DNA of 64,000 nt from Silvibacterium acidisoli (GCA_022870745.1 CP085323.1:2170001-2234000), one strand, 5' to 3'; positions 18,011 to 29,023 are shown, numbered from the stretch's first letter. The notes: generated by a model not told the origin, from the letters alone. Made by a program: numbers and translations.

Positions 18011-20431
18011 ATGGCAGTTCTTGCCCAAAACATCCGCTATGGCCTGCGCAGCATGCGCAACCACCTTGGACTGACACTTACCATTCTCCTTACGCTGGCT
18101 CTCGGTGTTGGCGCTAACACCGCGATCTTCACGGTGGACTATGCGACGTTGTTGCAACCGCTGCCCTATCCGCATCCGGAGCAGCTGTTCAACGTCTGGT
18201 CCCTCGACCATGGAAACCGGAATGTGGTTTCCGCAGCCGACTTTCTTGAATGGAAGCGTCAGAACTCGACCTTTCAGGACCTGAATGCGCTTACCGGGGC
18301 CAACTACAACCTCGCCACTGCGGAGCAGCCCGAGCAGATATGGGCGCGTATCGCGACCCCGGGCTACCTGCGCATGCTGGGCCTGCCCATGTTCCTGGGC
18401 CGCGATTTTCTGCCTGAAGAAGGCCAGGTTGGCCGCGAGCATGAGGTCATCCTGACCCACAAGCTTTGGACACGCCTGGGCTCGAACCGGAGCGTGATCG
18501 GAACCACGATACGCCTCAATAGCCTGCCTTATACGGTGGTTGGCGTGTTGCCTGAAGGCATCTCAGACAGAAACCAGGGTGACCTCGTTGTTCCGCTCGC
18601 TTTCACTCCCGACCAGATCAACCATAATTTCCATTGGCTTCATCTGACCGGCAGGTTGAAGCCGGGAGTAACCCGCGCGCAGGCGTCGGCCGATATGGAC
18701 GCAATCGCTGCACGCATTGCCGCGGCCTTTCCGCAATACAACAACGGCTGGGGCGCGCGGATCGAGTCACTCAAGAACGACTTCCTCCCGCCGGAGCGCG
18801 TTCGTACTCTCTGGATGCTGCTGGGAGTCGTCGTCTTTGTCCTGCTGATTGCCTGCGCGAACGTGGCCAACCTGCTGCTGGCCCGAAGCATGACGCGCCA
18901 GAAGGAGATGGCAGTGCGAGCCTCGCTGGGCGCAAGTTCAGGCACGCTCTTTGGCCAGCTTTTGACCGAGAGCCTGATGCTTGCGGTCATCGGCGGCATT
19001 CTCGGCGTGGGGGTGGGAGACGCCATGCTGCGCGGCCTGGTCAGCATTCTGCCGCAGAACACGCTGCCAAACGAGGCCGACCTCACGCTGAATCTGCCCG
19101 TGTTGCTTTTCACGCTTGGCTGCGCGACGCTGGCGGGTCTTGTCTTCGGATGCGTTCCGGCATGGCAGGCCTCCAGGGTCGATCCTTCCGACGCACTGCG
19201 CGAAAGCATTCGCACCGGGGTTGGCTTAGGGCGCAGGCGTCTGCGGCAGACGCTGGTCGTCGGTGAGTTTGCGATGGCGCTTGCACTGCTTGCCGGCGCG
19301 GGGTTGAGCATTCACAGCTTCTGGAACCTTTCGCGTGTTGACCTGGGAGTGCGCACCGATCACGTGCTGACGCTCAGCCTGCCGGTGGCAGACTCGCGTT
19401 CGAAGAACCCCGACGATATACGCGCCTACTACCGGCGCATTCTGGATTCAATTCGTGCCGTCCCAGGTGTCATCTCTGCGTCCTCGGCCTCAGGTACTCC
19501 GCTCTACGGAATGGGCTACGGAATGGGCTTCTCGATCGTAGGCGGCGAGACCTTTGCCAACTCGTCGCAACGCCCGGATACCGGCTTCGGCATGGTGTCT
19601 CCGGATTACTTCAAAACCTTCGGAGTGCGGTTGATTCACGGCCGCCTCTTCTCGGAAAACGATACCGCCGGAAGTCCGCGCGTCGCGGTGGTGAATGAAG
19701 AGTTCGCCCGGCAGTTTCTCGGCGGCAAAGACCCGTTGAAGACCACGCTATCGATCGACGAGCTCATTCCCGGCGTGAATCGCGTGGCGCCATCGGTTCA
19801 ATGGCAGATCGTCGGTGTGATTCACAACGTACGCGACGAGCTGCGCGGGCCCGTGCCGCAGGTGCTCGTTCCCTTCTGGCAAAGCCCGTGGCCGTCGGCT
19901 GCGATCGGCGTGCGCACGGCAAACGATCCGGGAGCGATGACGCACAGCATCACGGAGGCCATTCACAAGGTTGACCCTGAGGTTGCGGTCGACCAGCCGG
20001 AAACCATGGAGCAGGTCCGCGACAATGTGCTCTCCGGCGACCGCTTTACCCTGATGCTCTTCGGAACGTTCGCCGCGATAGCCCTGCTGCTGGCTGCTAC
20101 GGGAATCTATGGAGTGATGGCTTTCTCAGTCGAGCAGCGCTCGCAGGAGATTGCTCTTCGCATGGCGCTGGGGGCGGACCGCACCAGGGTGATCGAGCTG
20201 GTGCTGCGCGAAGGCCTGCTTCTCGCAGCCGGCGGACTGGTGCTTGGCCTCTTCGGCAGCTACTTTATCGGCCGGGCAATGCAGGGCATTCTCTACGGCG
20301 TTGCTGCTCTGGATCTTGTCGCGTTCCTCAGTGTAGGGCTTGTCCTGATCGTTGCCGCGCTCATCGCCTGCGTAATTCCGGCGCGACGTGCCGCCTCCAC
20401 CGAGCCGATGCAGGTACTGCGCATGGAGTAA
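18011..20431 (+). CDS. ADOP-family ABC transporter permease, first of tandem pair
   Basis: An 806-residue protein of the ADOP family (acidobacterial duplicated orphan permease, TIGR03434 type). It has two MacB-like halves, each with a periplasmic core domain and an FtsX-type permease domain. Helices include LTLTILLTLALGVGANTAI (N-terminal), a central cluster (FVLLIACANVANLLLARSM) and a C-terminal cluster (IALLLAATGIYGVMAFSV). The coupling sequences EMAVRASLGAS and EIALRMALGAD, which would contact an ATPase, are intact in both halves. The ATG at 18011 follows GGAG by six bases. No ABC ATPase is nearby, as is usual for this family. Substrate and energy source are unknown. Confidence 0.92.
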   Translation: MAVLAQNIRYGLRSMRNHLGLTLTILLTLALGVGANTAIFTVDYATLLQPLPYPHPEQLFNVWSLDHGNRNVVSAADFLEWKRQNSTFQDLNALTGANYNLATAEQPEQIWARIATPGYLRMLGLPMFLGRDFLPEEGQVGREHEVILTHKLWTRLGSNRSVIGTTIRLNSLPYTVVGVLPEGISDRNQGDLVVPLAFTPDQINHNFHWLHLTGRLKPGVTRAQASADMDAIAARIAAAFPQYNNGWGARIESLKNDFLPPERVRTLWMLLGVVVFVLLIACANVANLLLARSMTRQKEMAVRASLGASSGTLFGQLLTESLMLAVIGGILGVGVGDAMLRGLVSILPQNTLPNEADLTLNLPVLLFTLGCATLAGLVFGCVPAWQASRVDPSDALRESIRTGVGLGRRRLRQTLVVGEFAMALALLAGAGLSIHSFWNLSRVDLGVRTDHVLTLSLPVADSRSKNPDDIRAYYRRILDSIRAVPGVISASSASGTPLYGMGYGMGFSIVGGETFANSSQRPDTGFGMVSPDYFKTFGVRLIHGRLFSENDTAGSPRVAVVNEEFARQFLGGKDPLKTTLSIDELIPGVNRVAPSVQWQIVGVIHNVRDELRGPVPQVLVPFWQSPWPSAAIGVRTANDPGAMTHSITEAIHKVDPEVAVDQPETMEQVRDNVLSGDRFTLMLFGTFAAIALLLAATGIYGVMAFSVEQRSQEIALRMALGADRTRVIELVLREGLLLAAGGLVLGLFGSYFIGRAMQGILYGVAALDLVAFLSVGLVLIVAALIACVIPARRAASTEPMQVLRME

Positions 20432-20815
20432 TGCTCAGGGTTACTGAATGGTGCTTGATTCTGTGAGTCATTCAGGCTCGTCATCCCGAATGAAGTGAGG
20501 GATCGGCACTTTTGCCCGCACAGAAATCGCGAAAGCAGGTTCCTCACTTCGTACGGAATGACAAATGTGGAGGATTCGCCGGAGCAGCTTCCTCATTGTG
20601 TTCAGAAGGCCAGCCACGGAACGCTTGCCAAACAATTGGTGGACGTGGGATAAAGGTCGCGCACGCATTCGGAATCCGAATAGGGGCGGAGTGCGGGCAA
20701 GATGTTTTCAGTTTTTCTGAACGTTTTGCCATCAGCGAACGTTCTTGTGTGCAGGCCGGCTTATCCAGATCGAAAAGACGTTGCTTGATATTTGCCGTAT
20801 CGCGGGAGGACGACG
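20432..20815. other. Intergenic region between the two ADOP genes
   Basis: 384 bases without a gene. The first third carries an inverted pair of dispersed-type repeats (20480-20562). A 15-base palindrome ATTCGGAATCCGAAT lies at 20667-20681 and could be an operator for the second ADOP gene. Confidence 0.5.
20480..20562. repeat. Inverted pair of dispersed 'GTCATTCCG..GAGG' repeats
   Basis: The left copy (20480-20504) reads GTCATCCCGAATGAAGTGAG and ends GGATC. The right copy (20539-20562) is the reverse complement of GTCATTCCGTACGAAGTGAG ending GAAC. Arms match over about 24 bases with a few differences, around a 34-base loop, so the RNA could fold into a long hairpin. A third copy lies at 54074-54098. 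The pattern is like REP/BIME elements. Confidence 0.8.
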
Positions 20816-23236
20816 ATGGGCAGTCTTGCGCAGAACATCCGTTACGGGTTGCGCAGTATGCGCAACCACCTGGGCCTGACGTTCACGATTCTTCTCACCC
20901 TGGCGCTCGGCGTAGGCGCCAATACGGCCATCTTCACCGTCGATTACGCAACCCTGATGCAACCGCTTCCTTACCGGAACCCCGACCAGATCTACATGGT
21001 CTGGTCGAAGATCCAGGGCAATCGGAACGGGATTTCCGCCGGAGACTTTCTCGACTGGAAGCAGCAGAACACGACCTTTCAGGATCTGAATGCCTGGACC
21101 GGAACCAGCTTCAACATGGCCACTGCCGATCAGCCGGATCGCGTGGAAGGGCGCATGGTCACTCCAGGCTGGTTCCACATGCTCGGGCTGCCCATGTTTC
21201 TTGGCCGGGGATTTCTGCCCGAAGAGGGACAGGTTGGGCATGATCACGAGGTCATCCTCACCCACAAGCGATGGATGCGGCTCGGATCGAATCCGAAGAT
21301 CATAGGCACATCGCTGCGCATGAACGGCGAGCCCTATACCGTTGTCGGCGTCCTGCCCGAAGGGGTCTTTGATCGTGGCATGGGAGACCTGGCGGTTCCG
21401 CTGGCATTCAAGACGGAGCAGATCAATCACGACTTCCACTGGCTGCTTGTTATGGGACGCCTGAAAGATGGAGTGACCCGCGCGCAGGCCTCCGCCGACA
21501 TGGATGCAGTCGCCGCACACATCGCCGCTACGTATCCCAAGAGCAATCATGGCTGGGGCGCGATGATCGAGCCGTTGAAGAATGACTTTATCCCGCCGGA
21601 ACGCATTCGCACCCTGTGGCTGCTGCTCGGCGCGGTTGGCTTCGTGCTCCTGATCGCCTGCGTGAACGTGGCGAATTTGTTGCTGGCCCGCAGCCTGACA
21701 CGGCAGAAGGAGATGGCGGTGCGCTCCTCGCTGGGCGCGAAACCGGCCACGCTCTTCGCTCAGCTTTTGACCGAGAGCATCATGCTCGCGCTGGCGGGCG
21801 GCGCGCTGGGTGTTGGCGTCGGCTACGCCATGCTGCGCGGGCTGATCAGCGTCATGCCCCAGGACACGTTGCCGAGCGAAGCCAGTCTCACCCTGAACAT
21901 CCCTGTACTGCTCTTCACCCTCGGCTGCGCGACGCTGGCAGGCATCGTCTTCGGTTGCGTTCCGGCGTGGCAGGCCTCACGGACCGACCCGGCAGATGCA
22001 CTGCGTGAAGGGTCCCGCAGTGGCACCAGCCTGGGACGCAAACGGCTGCGCCAGATATTGGTCGTAGGCGAGTTCGCCATGGCGCTTGCACTCCTCGCTG
22101 GAGCGGGCCTGACGATCCATAGCTTCTGGAACCTGTCCCGCGTGGAGCTGGGCGTGCGCACCGACCACATTCTGACCTTCTTTCTTCCGGTTCCCGATTC
22201 GCGGTCGAAAGAGCCTGCGGTGATCACGGCCTATTACCATCGCATGCTCGATTCCATCCGCGCTGTTCCTGGAGTGACCTCGGTCGAGGCGGCGACCGGC
22301 ACTCCGCTTTACGGGCTGGGTTTTGGAATGCCTTTCACGATTGCCGGCGGCCAGACCTATTCCGATCCTTCGCAGCGGCCTTTGACCCGCTTCGGCATGG
22401 CCACGCCCGACTACCTTCAGACCTTCAGTATTCAGCTGGAAAAAGGACGCTTCTTCACCGAGCAGGACACAGCAACCAGTCCGCACGTAGCGGTGGTAAA
22501 TGAGGAGTTCGTTCACCGCTTTCTTGCCGGCAAGGACCCGCTGCGCGAAGGGGTGATGGTCGAGCAGCTGATCCCCGGAGTGACAAAACTCGGGCCTCCC
22601 ATCGAGTGGCAGATCGTCGGCGTCATCCACAATGTGCGCAATGACCTGCGCGGTCCCGATCCGCAGTTGTACATACCGTTCTGGCAGATCCCGTGGCCCT
22701 CGGCTGCGATTGCTGTGCGTACGGCAAACGATCCCGGAGCGATGACGCGCAGCATCACGGACGCTGTTCACAAAGTCGATGCGGAGATCGCCGTGAGCGA
22801 GCCGGAGACCATGGAGCAGGTTCGCGACAACGTGCTTGCAGGCGACCGCTTCACGCTGTTGCTCTTCGGCACCTTTGCGTTGATTGCCCTGCTGCTCGCG
22901 GCCAGCGGCATCTATGGCGTGATGACCTTCTCGGTGGCGCAGCGTTCGCACGAGATTGCCCTGCGCATGGCACTGGGCGCGGACCGTGGCCGGGTGATCC
23001 GGCTGGTTCTTTGGGACGGCATGATTCTCGCCGCAGGCGGGCTGGTGCTGGGCCTGGCGAGCAGCTACTTCATCGGCCGCGCCATGCAGAGCGTGCTCTT
23101 TGGAGTTGCCGCGTTCGATGCGGTCGCCTTTCTCGCGGTAGGAGTGGTGCTGCTGATTGCGGCTCTGGTCGCCTGCCTTGTTCCGGCTAGCCGCGCTGCT
23201 TCGACCCAGCCGATGCGGGTGCTGCGTACGGAGTGA
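20816..23236 (+). CDS. ADOP-family ABC transporter permease, second of tandem pair
   Basis: An 806-residue paralogue of the preceding gene, the same length and collinear throughout. The N-termini are nearly identical (LAQNIRYGLRSMRNHLGL in both), as are the coupling helices (EMAVRSSLGAK, EIALRMALGAD) and the C-terminal STQPMRVLRTE. Divergence concentrates in the periplasmic core domains (for example the stretch after LLQTFSIQLEKGRFF), where a ligand would bind. The ATG at 20816 has GGGAGGA at good spacing. Its own upstream region carries repeats and a palindrome, so it may be separately regulated. A tandem duplication is the obvious origin. No ATPase partner is nearby. Confidence 0.92.
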   Translation: MGSLAQNIRYGLRSMRNHLGLTFTILLTLALGVGANTAIFTVDYATLMQPLPYRNPDQIYMVWSKIQGNRNGISAGDFLDWKQQNTTFQDLNAWTGTSFNMATADQPDRVEGRMVTPGWFHMLGLPMFLGRGFLPEEGQVGHDHEVILTHKRWMRLGSNPKIIGTSLRMNGEPYTVVGVLPEGVFDRGMGDLAVPLAFKTEQINHDFHWLLVMGRLKDGVTRAQASADMDAVAAHIAATYPKSNHGWGAMIEPLKNDFIPPERIRTLWLLLGAVGFVLLIACVNVANLLLARSLTRQKEMAVRSSLGAKPATLFAQLLTESIMLALAGGALGVGVGYAMLRGLISVMPQDTLPSEASLTLNIPVLLFTLGCATLAGIVFGCVPAWQASRTDPADALREGSRSGTSLGRKRLRQILVVGEFAMALALLAGAGLTIHSFWNLSRVELGVRTDHILTFFLPVPDSRSKEPAVITAYYHRMLDSIRAVPGVTSVEAATGTPLYGLGFGMPFTIAGGQTYSDPSQRPLTRFGMATPDYLQTFSIQLEKGRFFTEQDTATSPHVAVVNEEFVHRFLAGKDPLREGVMVEQLIPGVTKLGPPIEWQIVGVIHNVRNDLRGPDPQLYIPFWQIPWPSAAIAVRTANDPGAMTRSITDAVHKVDAEIAVSEPETMEQVRDNVLAGDRFTLLLFGTFALIALLLAASGIYGVMTFSVAQRSHEIALRMALGADRGRVIRLVLWDGMILAAGGLVLGLASSYFIGRAMQSVLFGVAAFDAVAFLAVGVVLLIAALVACLVPASRAASTQPMRVLRTE

Positions 23237-23248
23237 TTTCTGTTTGCT

Positions 23249-23266
23249 GTAAACAATTTTGTTTAC
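23249..23266. promoter_or_regulatory. GTAAACAA-TT-TTGTTTAC dyad before trpE
   Basis: A perfect 8-base inverted repeat with a 2-base centre lies 15 bases before the trpE start and 12 bases after the ADOP stop. It could be an operator overlapping the trpE promoter or leader. It does not resemble the enteric TrpR site. The protein that might bind it is unknown. Confidence 0.45.
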
Positions 23267-23281
23267 CATGAGAACTGAATC

Positions 23282-24775
23282 ATGCGACCCGAAGCCAATT
23301 CACTTCCGGCGCGTGCAGAGTTCTTGCGGCTGGCACGCACACATACGCTCGTTCCCCTCTACCGCACGCTTACAGCGGACGTGGAGACGCCGATCACCGC
23401 GTTTCTGCGCATGGCCGCCGATGAGCCCGAGTGCTTCATGCTCGAATCCGTCGAAGGCGGCGAGAATGTCGGACGTTACACCTTCATCGGTATCCGTCCG
23501 TATCGGCGCATCGTGGCGCGCGGCAATGACATCGAGATCCGCGAAGGCAAGAAGACGAAGCGGCAGCAGGGCGATATCTTCGCGTTGTGGAAAGAGGCTA
23601 TTGAAGGCCACACTCCCGCGCGTGTCGCCGGGCTGCCTCCGTTTACCGCCGGAACCGTCGGCTTCTTTACCTACGACGTGGTTCGTCAGATCGAAAAGCT
23701 TCCCGCGCTGGCGAAGGACGACCTGGGCATGCCCGATGCCTGCCTGATGTTCTTCGACGAGGTGCTAGCCTTTGACCACGCGAAGAAGGAGATCCTGCTG
23801 ATCGTGACGGCCGACGTCCGCAAGCAGTCACCGGCAGCGGCTTACGACAGCACGCTGCGCAGGCTGAATCGTCTCGAAAGGCGCCTGGGCGAACCGCTGC
23901 CGAAGCAGCGTAACAAGCGCATTGCGGGCACGCTGAAGATCGAGCCGCAGATCAAGAAGCGGACCTACCTGAAGATGGTCGAGCAGGCCAAGGAATACAT
24001 CGCTGCCGGAGACATCTTCCAGGTGGTTCCGTCGCAGCGCTTCAATGTCGAGCCGGGCGTCGATCCCTTCTCCATCTATCGTGCGCTGCGCATCGTCAAC
24101 CCGTCGCCGTACCTCTACTTCCTGCGGACCGGTCTTGAAGACGAGCAGATCCACATCGTAGGCTCTTCGCCGGAGATGCTGGTCCGCGTGCAGGGCCGCA
24201 AGGTGGAATACCGCCCCATCGCCGGTACGCGGCCCCGCTCTGCCGATGAAGATACCGACCTGCGCATAGAAGAAGAACTGCGTCACGACGAGAAGGAGAT
24301 CGCCGAGCACGTAATGCTGGTCGACCTGGGCCGCAACGATGTGGGCCGTGTGAGCGACTACGGCACGGTGCGCGTGAAGGACCTGATGTTCGTCGAGCGC
24401 TACTCGCACGTCATGCATCTGGTCAGCGCCATCGAGGGCCGCCTGCGCGAGGGCATGAGCGCCATCGATGCCTTCCGCGCCTGCTTCCCGGCGGGAACGT
24501 TGAGCGGTGCGCCGAAGATCCGCGCCATGGAGATCATCGAGGAACTGGAGCCGACGCGCCGCGGCATCTACGGCGGCAGCGTGCTCTATGCGGATTTCTC
24601 CGGAAACCTCACCTCCTGCATCGCTATCCGCACGCTTCTGATGAAGGGTAAGCAAGGCTATGTGCAGGCTGGCGGTGGCGTCGTCGCCGATTCCGATCCG
24701 GAAAAGGAATACGAGGAAACAGTCAACAAGTCACGGGCTGTGATCCGCGCCATCGAGCGGGCACGGGGCCAGTGA
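23282..24775 (+). CDS. trpE: Anthranilate synthase component I
   Basis: A 497-residue chorismate-using enzyme that makes anthranilate with the glutaminase TrpG, the first step of tryptophan synthesis. The C-terminal chorismate-binding domain is complete: DIFQVVPSQRF, NPSPYLYFLR, the signature PIAGTRPR, EHVMLVDLGRNDVGRV, FPAGTLSGAPKIRAMEIIEE and YGGSVLYADFSGN. The N-terminal feedback region has the tryptophan-site LLESVEGG-like stretch (MLESVEGGENVGRYTFIG), consistent with TrpE rather than PabB. Unusually for a trp gene, no trpG or trpD follows: a strong terminator closes the gene. A dyad sits just upstream of the start. No attenuator-like leader peptide was found. Confidence 0.95.
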   Translation: MRPEANSLPARAEFLRLARTHTLVPLYRTLTADVETPITAFLRMAADEPECFMLESVEGGENVGRYTFIGIRPYRRIVARGNDIEIREGKKTKRQQGDIFALWKEAIEGHTPARVAGLPPFTAGTVGFFTYDVVRQIEKLPALAKDDLGMPDACLMFFDEVLAFDHAKKEILLIVTADVRKQSPAAAYDSTLRRLNRLERRLGEPLPKQRNKRIAGTLKIEPQIKKRTYLKMVEQAKEYIAAGDIFQVVPSQRFNVEPGVDPFSIYRALRIVNPSPYLYFLRTGLEDEQIHIVGSSPEMLVRVQGRKVEYRPIAGTRPRSADEDTDLRIEEELRHDEKEIAEHVMLVDLGRNDVGRVSDYGTVRVKDLMFVERYSHVMHLVSAIEGRLREGMSAIDAFRACFPAGTLSGAPKIRAMEIIEELEPTRRGIYGGSVLYADFSGNLTSCIAIRTLLMKGKQGYVQAGGGVVADSDPEKEYEETVNKSRAVIRAIERARGQ

Positions 24776-24809
24776 TTTTCAATCCGTCCTGCAACGAGTA
24801 GCATCAATA

Positions 24810-24852
24810 GAGCAGCCCTCTGCTGATCCGTCCTCAAGGGCTGCTCTTTTTT
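24810..24852 (+). terminator. Strong Rho-independent terminator after trpE
   Basis: GAGCAGCCCT (24810-24819) pairs perfectly with AGGGCTGCTC (24837-24846) and is followed by six T. The next gene's first ATG lies only four bases beyond the T-tract. Confidence 0.93.
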
Positions 24853-24856
24853 ACGT

Positions 24857-26161
24857 ATGTCATCGACTGCCGCACCTCCGCCAACATCGCCCCCTCCAGC
24901 GCGCCACGCCAGCCGCCGCTCCTTCCAGCGGACCCTGGACAGCGCCAAGCGGACGATGGTGCTCAGCGAAATCGTCAAGCTGGCCATCGACAGCTTCCGG
25001 GCCAGCAAGGTGCGTTTTGCCCTGACGGCGCTGGGCATGGTCATCGGATCGGCCTCGCTGATCCTGGTCGTGACCATCGGCCTTACCGGTAAGAAGTTCA
25101 TTCTGGACGAGTTGCACGGCATCGGCACCAACATGGTGATGCTCGAGTACGAGGGTGGCGGCTCGGGCGCGATCAACGAATATCGCAATGACTTCCTGAC
25201 CCACGACGACGAAGACGCAGTAGACGAGCAGGTGCCGGCGGTGTCGCTTTCCTCGCCCATGCTCGAAATGCATGACCGGGTGACCTTCCCCGGAGGCGTT
25301 GCGAAAGACGTTCTGGTGCTGGGCGTGAACCCGCAATATCGCCCGGTGCGCAACCTGATCGTGCTCTCGGGCCGCTTCTTCGACGATGTGGACGAGACCA
25401 CGCACACCAAGGTCGCCGTGGTAACCGAGGCGTTTGCCAGGGAGCTTTTCGGCAGCCCGGACGCGGCCATCAACCAGACCTTTCAGCTGACCGGCATCCC
25501 CTTCACCATCATCGGGACCTTCAAGGAGAGCGTCGACACCTTCGGCCAGTCGGAGATCGCCGACGAGACCATCCTGATTCCGTACACGGTGGGCCGGTAC
25601 TTTACCGGAACCGACCAGGTGAAGCAGATTTTCTTCTCGATCCGCGATGCCGGAGACGTGGAAGAGGCCTCGCGCGAGATCAAGGCCGTGGTGCATTCGC
25701 GCCACCTGGCCAGCTCGGTCTACCAGACGACGACCCTCACATCGCTTCTCTCGACGGCTGACGCAATTGCCAATGCGCTCACGGTTGTTCTGCTGCTGGT
25801 TTCGGCGGTGACGCTCGCCGTTGGCGGTGTCGGCATCATGAACATCATGCTGGCCACGGTGCGCTCGCGTATCCGCGAGATTGGTATCCGTAAGGCGCTT
25901 GGAGCCACGGCACGCGAAATCAAGTTGCAGTTTCTGATCGAAGCTGTCTTTATCTCGCTCAGCGGCGGTATTGTGGGCTCGGTGATCGGGCTGGCGCTGC
26001 CGATCTCGGTGCGCGTGTTTACGGATTACCCGCTGCCCATCGATCCCTGGTCGGTGATTATCGCGCTGGTGACCTCGACCGCGATTGGCGTGATCTTCGG
26101 AACGCTGCCGGCGAACCGCGCGGCCCGGATGGACCCCGTCGAATCGCTGAAGTACGAGTAA
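24857..26161 (+). CDS. MacB-like ABC transporter permease
   Basis: A 434-residue single-unit permease with the MacB/FtsX fold: one N-terminal helix (FALTALGMVIGSASLILVV), a periplasmic core domain (about 85-300) and three C-terminal helices (AVTLAVGGVGIMNIMLATV onward, then VIIALVTSTAIGVIFGTLP). The coupling motif EIGIRKALGAT is intact. It ends in the family-typical PANRAARMDPVESLKYE. The ATG at 24857 directly follows the trpE terminator and lacks a ribosome site, so the Pro/Ser-rich N-terminus is doubtful. An ATG at 24956 (MVLSEIVKLAID) is an alternative; leaderless translation is another. No ATPase or membrane-fusion gene adjoins. It probably works with distant LolD/MacB-type partners. Confidence 0.88.
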   Translation: MSSTAAPPPTSPPPARHASRRSFQRTLDSAKRTMVLSEIVKLAIDSFRASKVRFALTALGMVIGSASLILVVTIGLTGKKFILDELHGIGTNMVMLEYEGGGSGAINEYRNDFLTHDDEDAVDEQVPAVSLSSPMLEMHDRVTFPGGVAKDVLVLGVNPQYRPVRNLIVLSGRFFDDVDETTHTKVAVVTEAFARELFGSPDAAINQTFQLTGIPFTIIGTFKESVDTFGQSEIADETILIPYTVGRYFTGTDQVKQIFFSIRDAGDVEEASREIKAVVHSRHLASSVYQTTTLTSLLSTADAIANALTVVLLLVSAVTLAVGGVGIMNIMLATVRSRIREIGIRKALGATAREIKLQFLIEAVFISLSGGIVGSVIGLALPISVRVFTDYPLPIDPWSVIIALVTSTAIGVIFGTLPANRAARMDPVESLKYE

Positions 26162-26204
26162 TTTGTCCTCGCTGATAGACTGGAAACAGGAACAGCTATA
26201 AGCG

Positions 26205-26729
26205 ATGGCTACCGCGACCCCACTTCCGATTTCTGTGAGCGAGTATCTCCATACGAGCTACCGGCCGGACTGCGACTTTGTGGACGGGGTTGTCGAGGAG
26301 AGAAATGTCGGGCTGATCGAGCATTCGGAGATGCTTGGCGAACTGATCTGGCAGTTTCGAGACAGCAAGCCGCAATGGGGGGTGCATTCTCTACCGACCA
26401 TCCGCATCCGTGTATCGGACTCGCGTGTGCGCGTTGCCGATGTCGCGCTGATCTCCGTCGACGCCCCACGCGAACAGGTGATCCAGACGCCTCCAGTTGC
26501 TGTCGTCGAAATTCTTTCCCCTGAGGACCGCATTCCTCGCTACGCTGAGCGTCTCGAAGACTACCGCCGCATGGGCGTAACAAACGTCTGGGTCGTTGAC
26601 CCGGCTACGCGCAAGGGTTTTGACTGCTCAAGTGGCGAGTGGGTGGAGACGGGCGTCTTCGATGCCGGTCCGATTCACATCGACCTGGCGTCGATCTTCG
26701 CTGCGATCGACGAAGATCGCGCACGATAA
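26205..26729 (+). CDS. Uma2-family (DUF820) putative endonuclease-fold protein
   Basis: A 174-residue protein of the Uma2 family, which shares the PD-(D/E)XK restriction-endonuclease fold. Diagnostic stretches are PDCDFVDGVVEER near the start, RVADVALISVD (metal-binding Asp) and VVEILSPEDR (catalytic Glu region), then RLEDYRRMGVTNVWVVDP. In the position of the usual Lys or Gln after the Glu motif I read RIPRY, so catalytic integrity is not certain. The family is abundant in cyanobacteria and some Acidobacteria; its role is not established. It lies 43 bases after the MacB-like gene and 65 before typA. Confidence 0.85.
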   Translation: MATATPLPISVSEYLHTSYRPDCDFVDGVVEERNVGLIEHSEMLGELIWQFRDSKPQWGVHSLPTIRIRVSDSRVRVADVALISVDAPREQVIQTPPVAVVEILSPEDRIPRYAERLEDYRRMGVTNVWVVDPATRKGFDCSSGEWVETGVFDAGPIHIDLASIFAAIDEDRAR

Positions 26730-26794
26730 AGCTTTAGAAAACACACCGGGCATCACACCCGAACGACCAAACAGAAAGAGATTAGGAAATCCCT

Positions 26795-28585
<1,791 letters not shown>

Positions 28586-28592
28586 CTCTTGC

Positions 28593-28615
28593 GGCCGGAC
28601 CGATAAGGTCCGGCC
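28593..28615 (+). terminator. GC-rich hairpin after typA
   Basis: GGCCGGACC (28593-28601) pairs perfectly with GGTCCGGCC (28607-28615). The T-content downstream is weak (GTGTTAATTT), so termination may be partial. Confidence 0.6.
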
Positions 28616-28684
28616 GTGTTAATTTGGGACATACCCTTCTCGACGTGCGCATTGCTTTGCCGGCACGCGCCGAGCCTGGACAGC

Positions 28685-29023
28685 ATGCCGCAGCAGCAGA
28701 ATCTCTTCTCATCCCGGTTGCCACTCGACACAGGAATTCCTTCACCCGGCGGTGTGCCCGGTGACACGCGCAGAAAGTCCCGCTCTCCACGCTGGATGCA
28801 GCGCATCGACCTGATCATCCGCGTCCTCGTCCGGCTTTATCTTGGACTCATCCTGATTGTGCTGCCCTGGGGGCATTTCTGGGACGAGAGCCGCTGGTTT
28901 GTGGTATTTCCCACGCTGGCGCACATTGCGCTCTCCGGAGCCGCCCGCGGGGTCGTCTCCGGCCTCGGCCTGCTGAATATTGTCATCGCCGTCCATGACA
29001 CCATCTTTTACAAAGAGAGTTAA
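28685..29023 (+). CDS. Small membrane protein, hypothetical
   Basis: A 112-residue protein with a polar N-terminus and two predicted membrane helices (LVRLYLGLILIVLPWGHFW and a second around ALSGAARGVVSGLGLLNIVI). The ATG at 28685 is chosen because the upstream in-frame extension to 28616 would start inside the typA terminator. It ends five bases before the LOG-family gene, which suggests co-transcription. No family recognised. Confidence 0.75.
   Translation: MPQQQNLFSSRLPLDTGIPSPGGVPGDTRRKSRSPRWMQRIDLIIRVLVRLYLGLILIVLPWGHFWDESRWFVVFPTLAHIALSGAARGVVSGLGLLNIVIAVHDTIFYKES

Noticed and set aside
23237-23281. Tryptophan attenuator or leader peptide before trpE
   Set aside because: The gap is only 45 bases, too short for a leader peptide with alternative hairpins, and no Trp codon run is seen.
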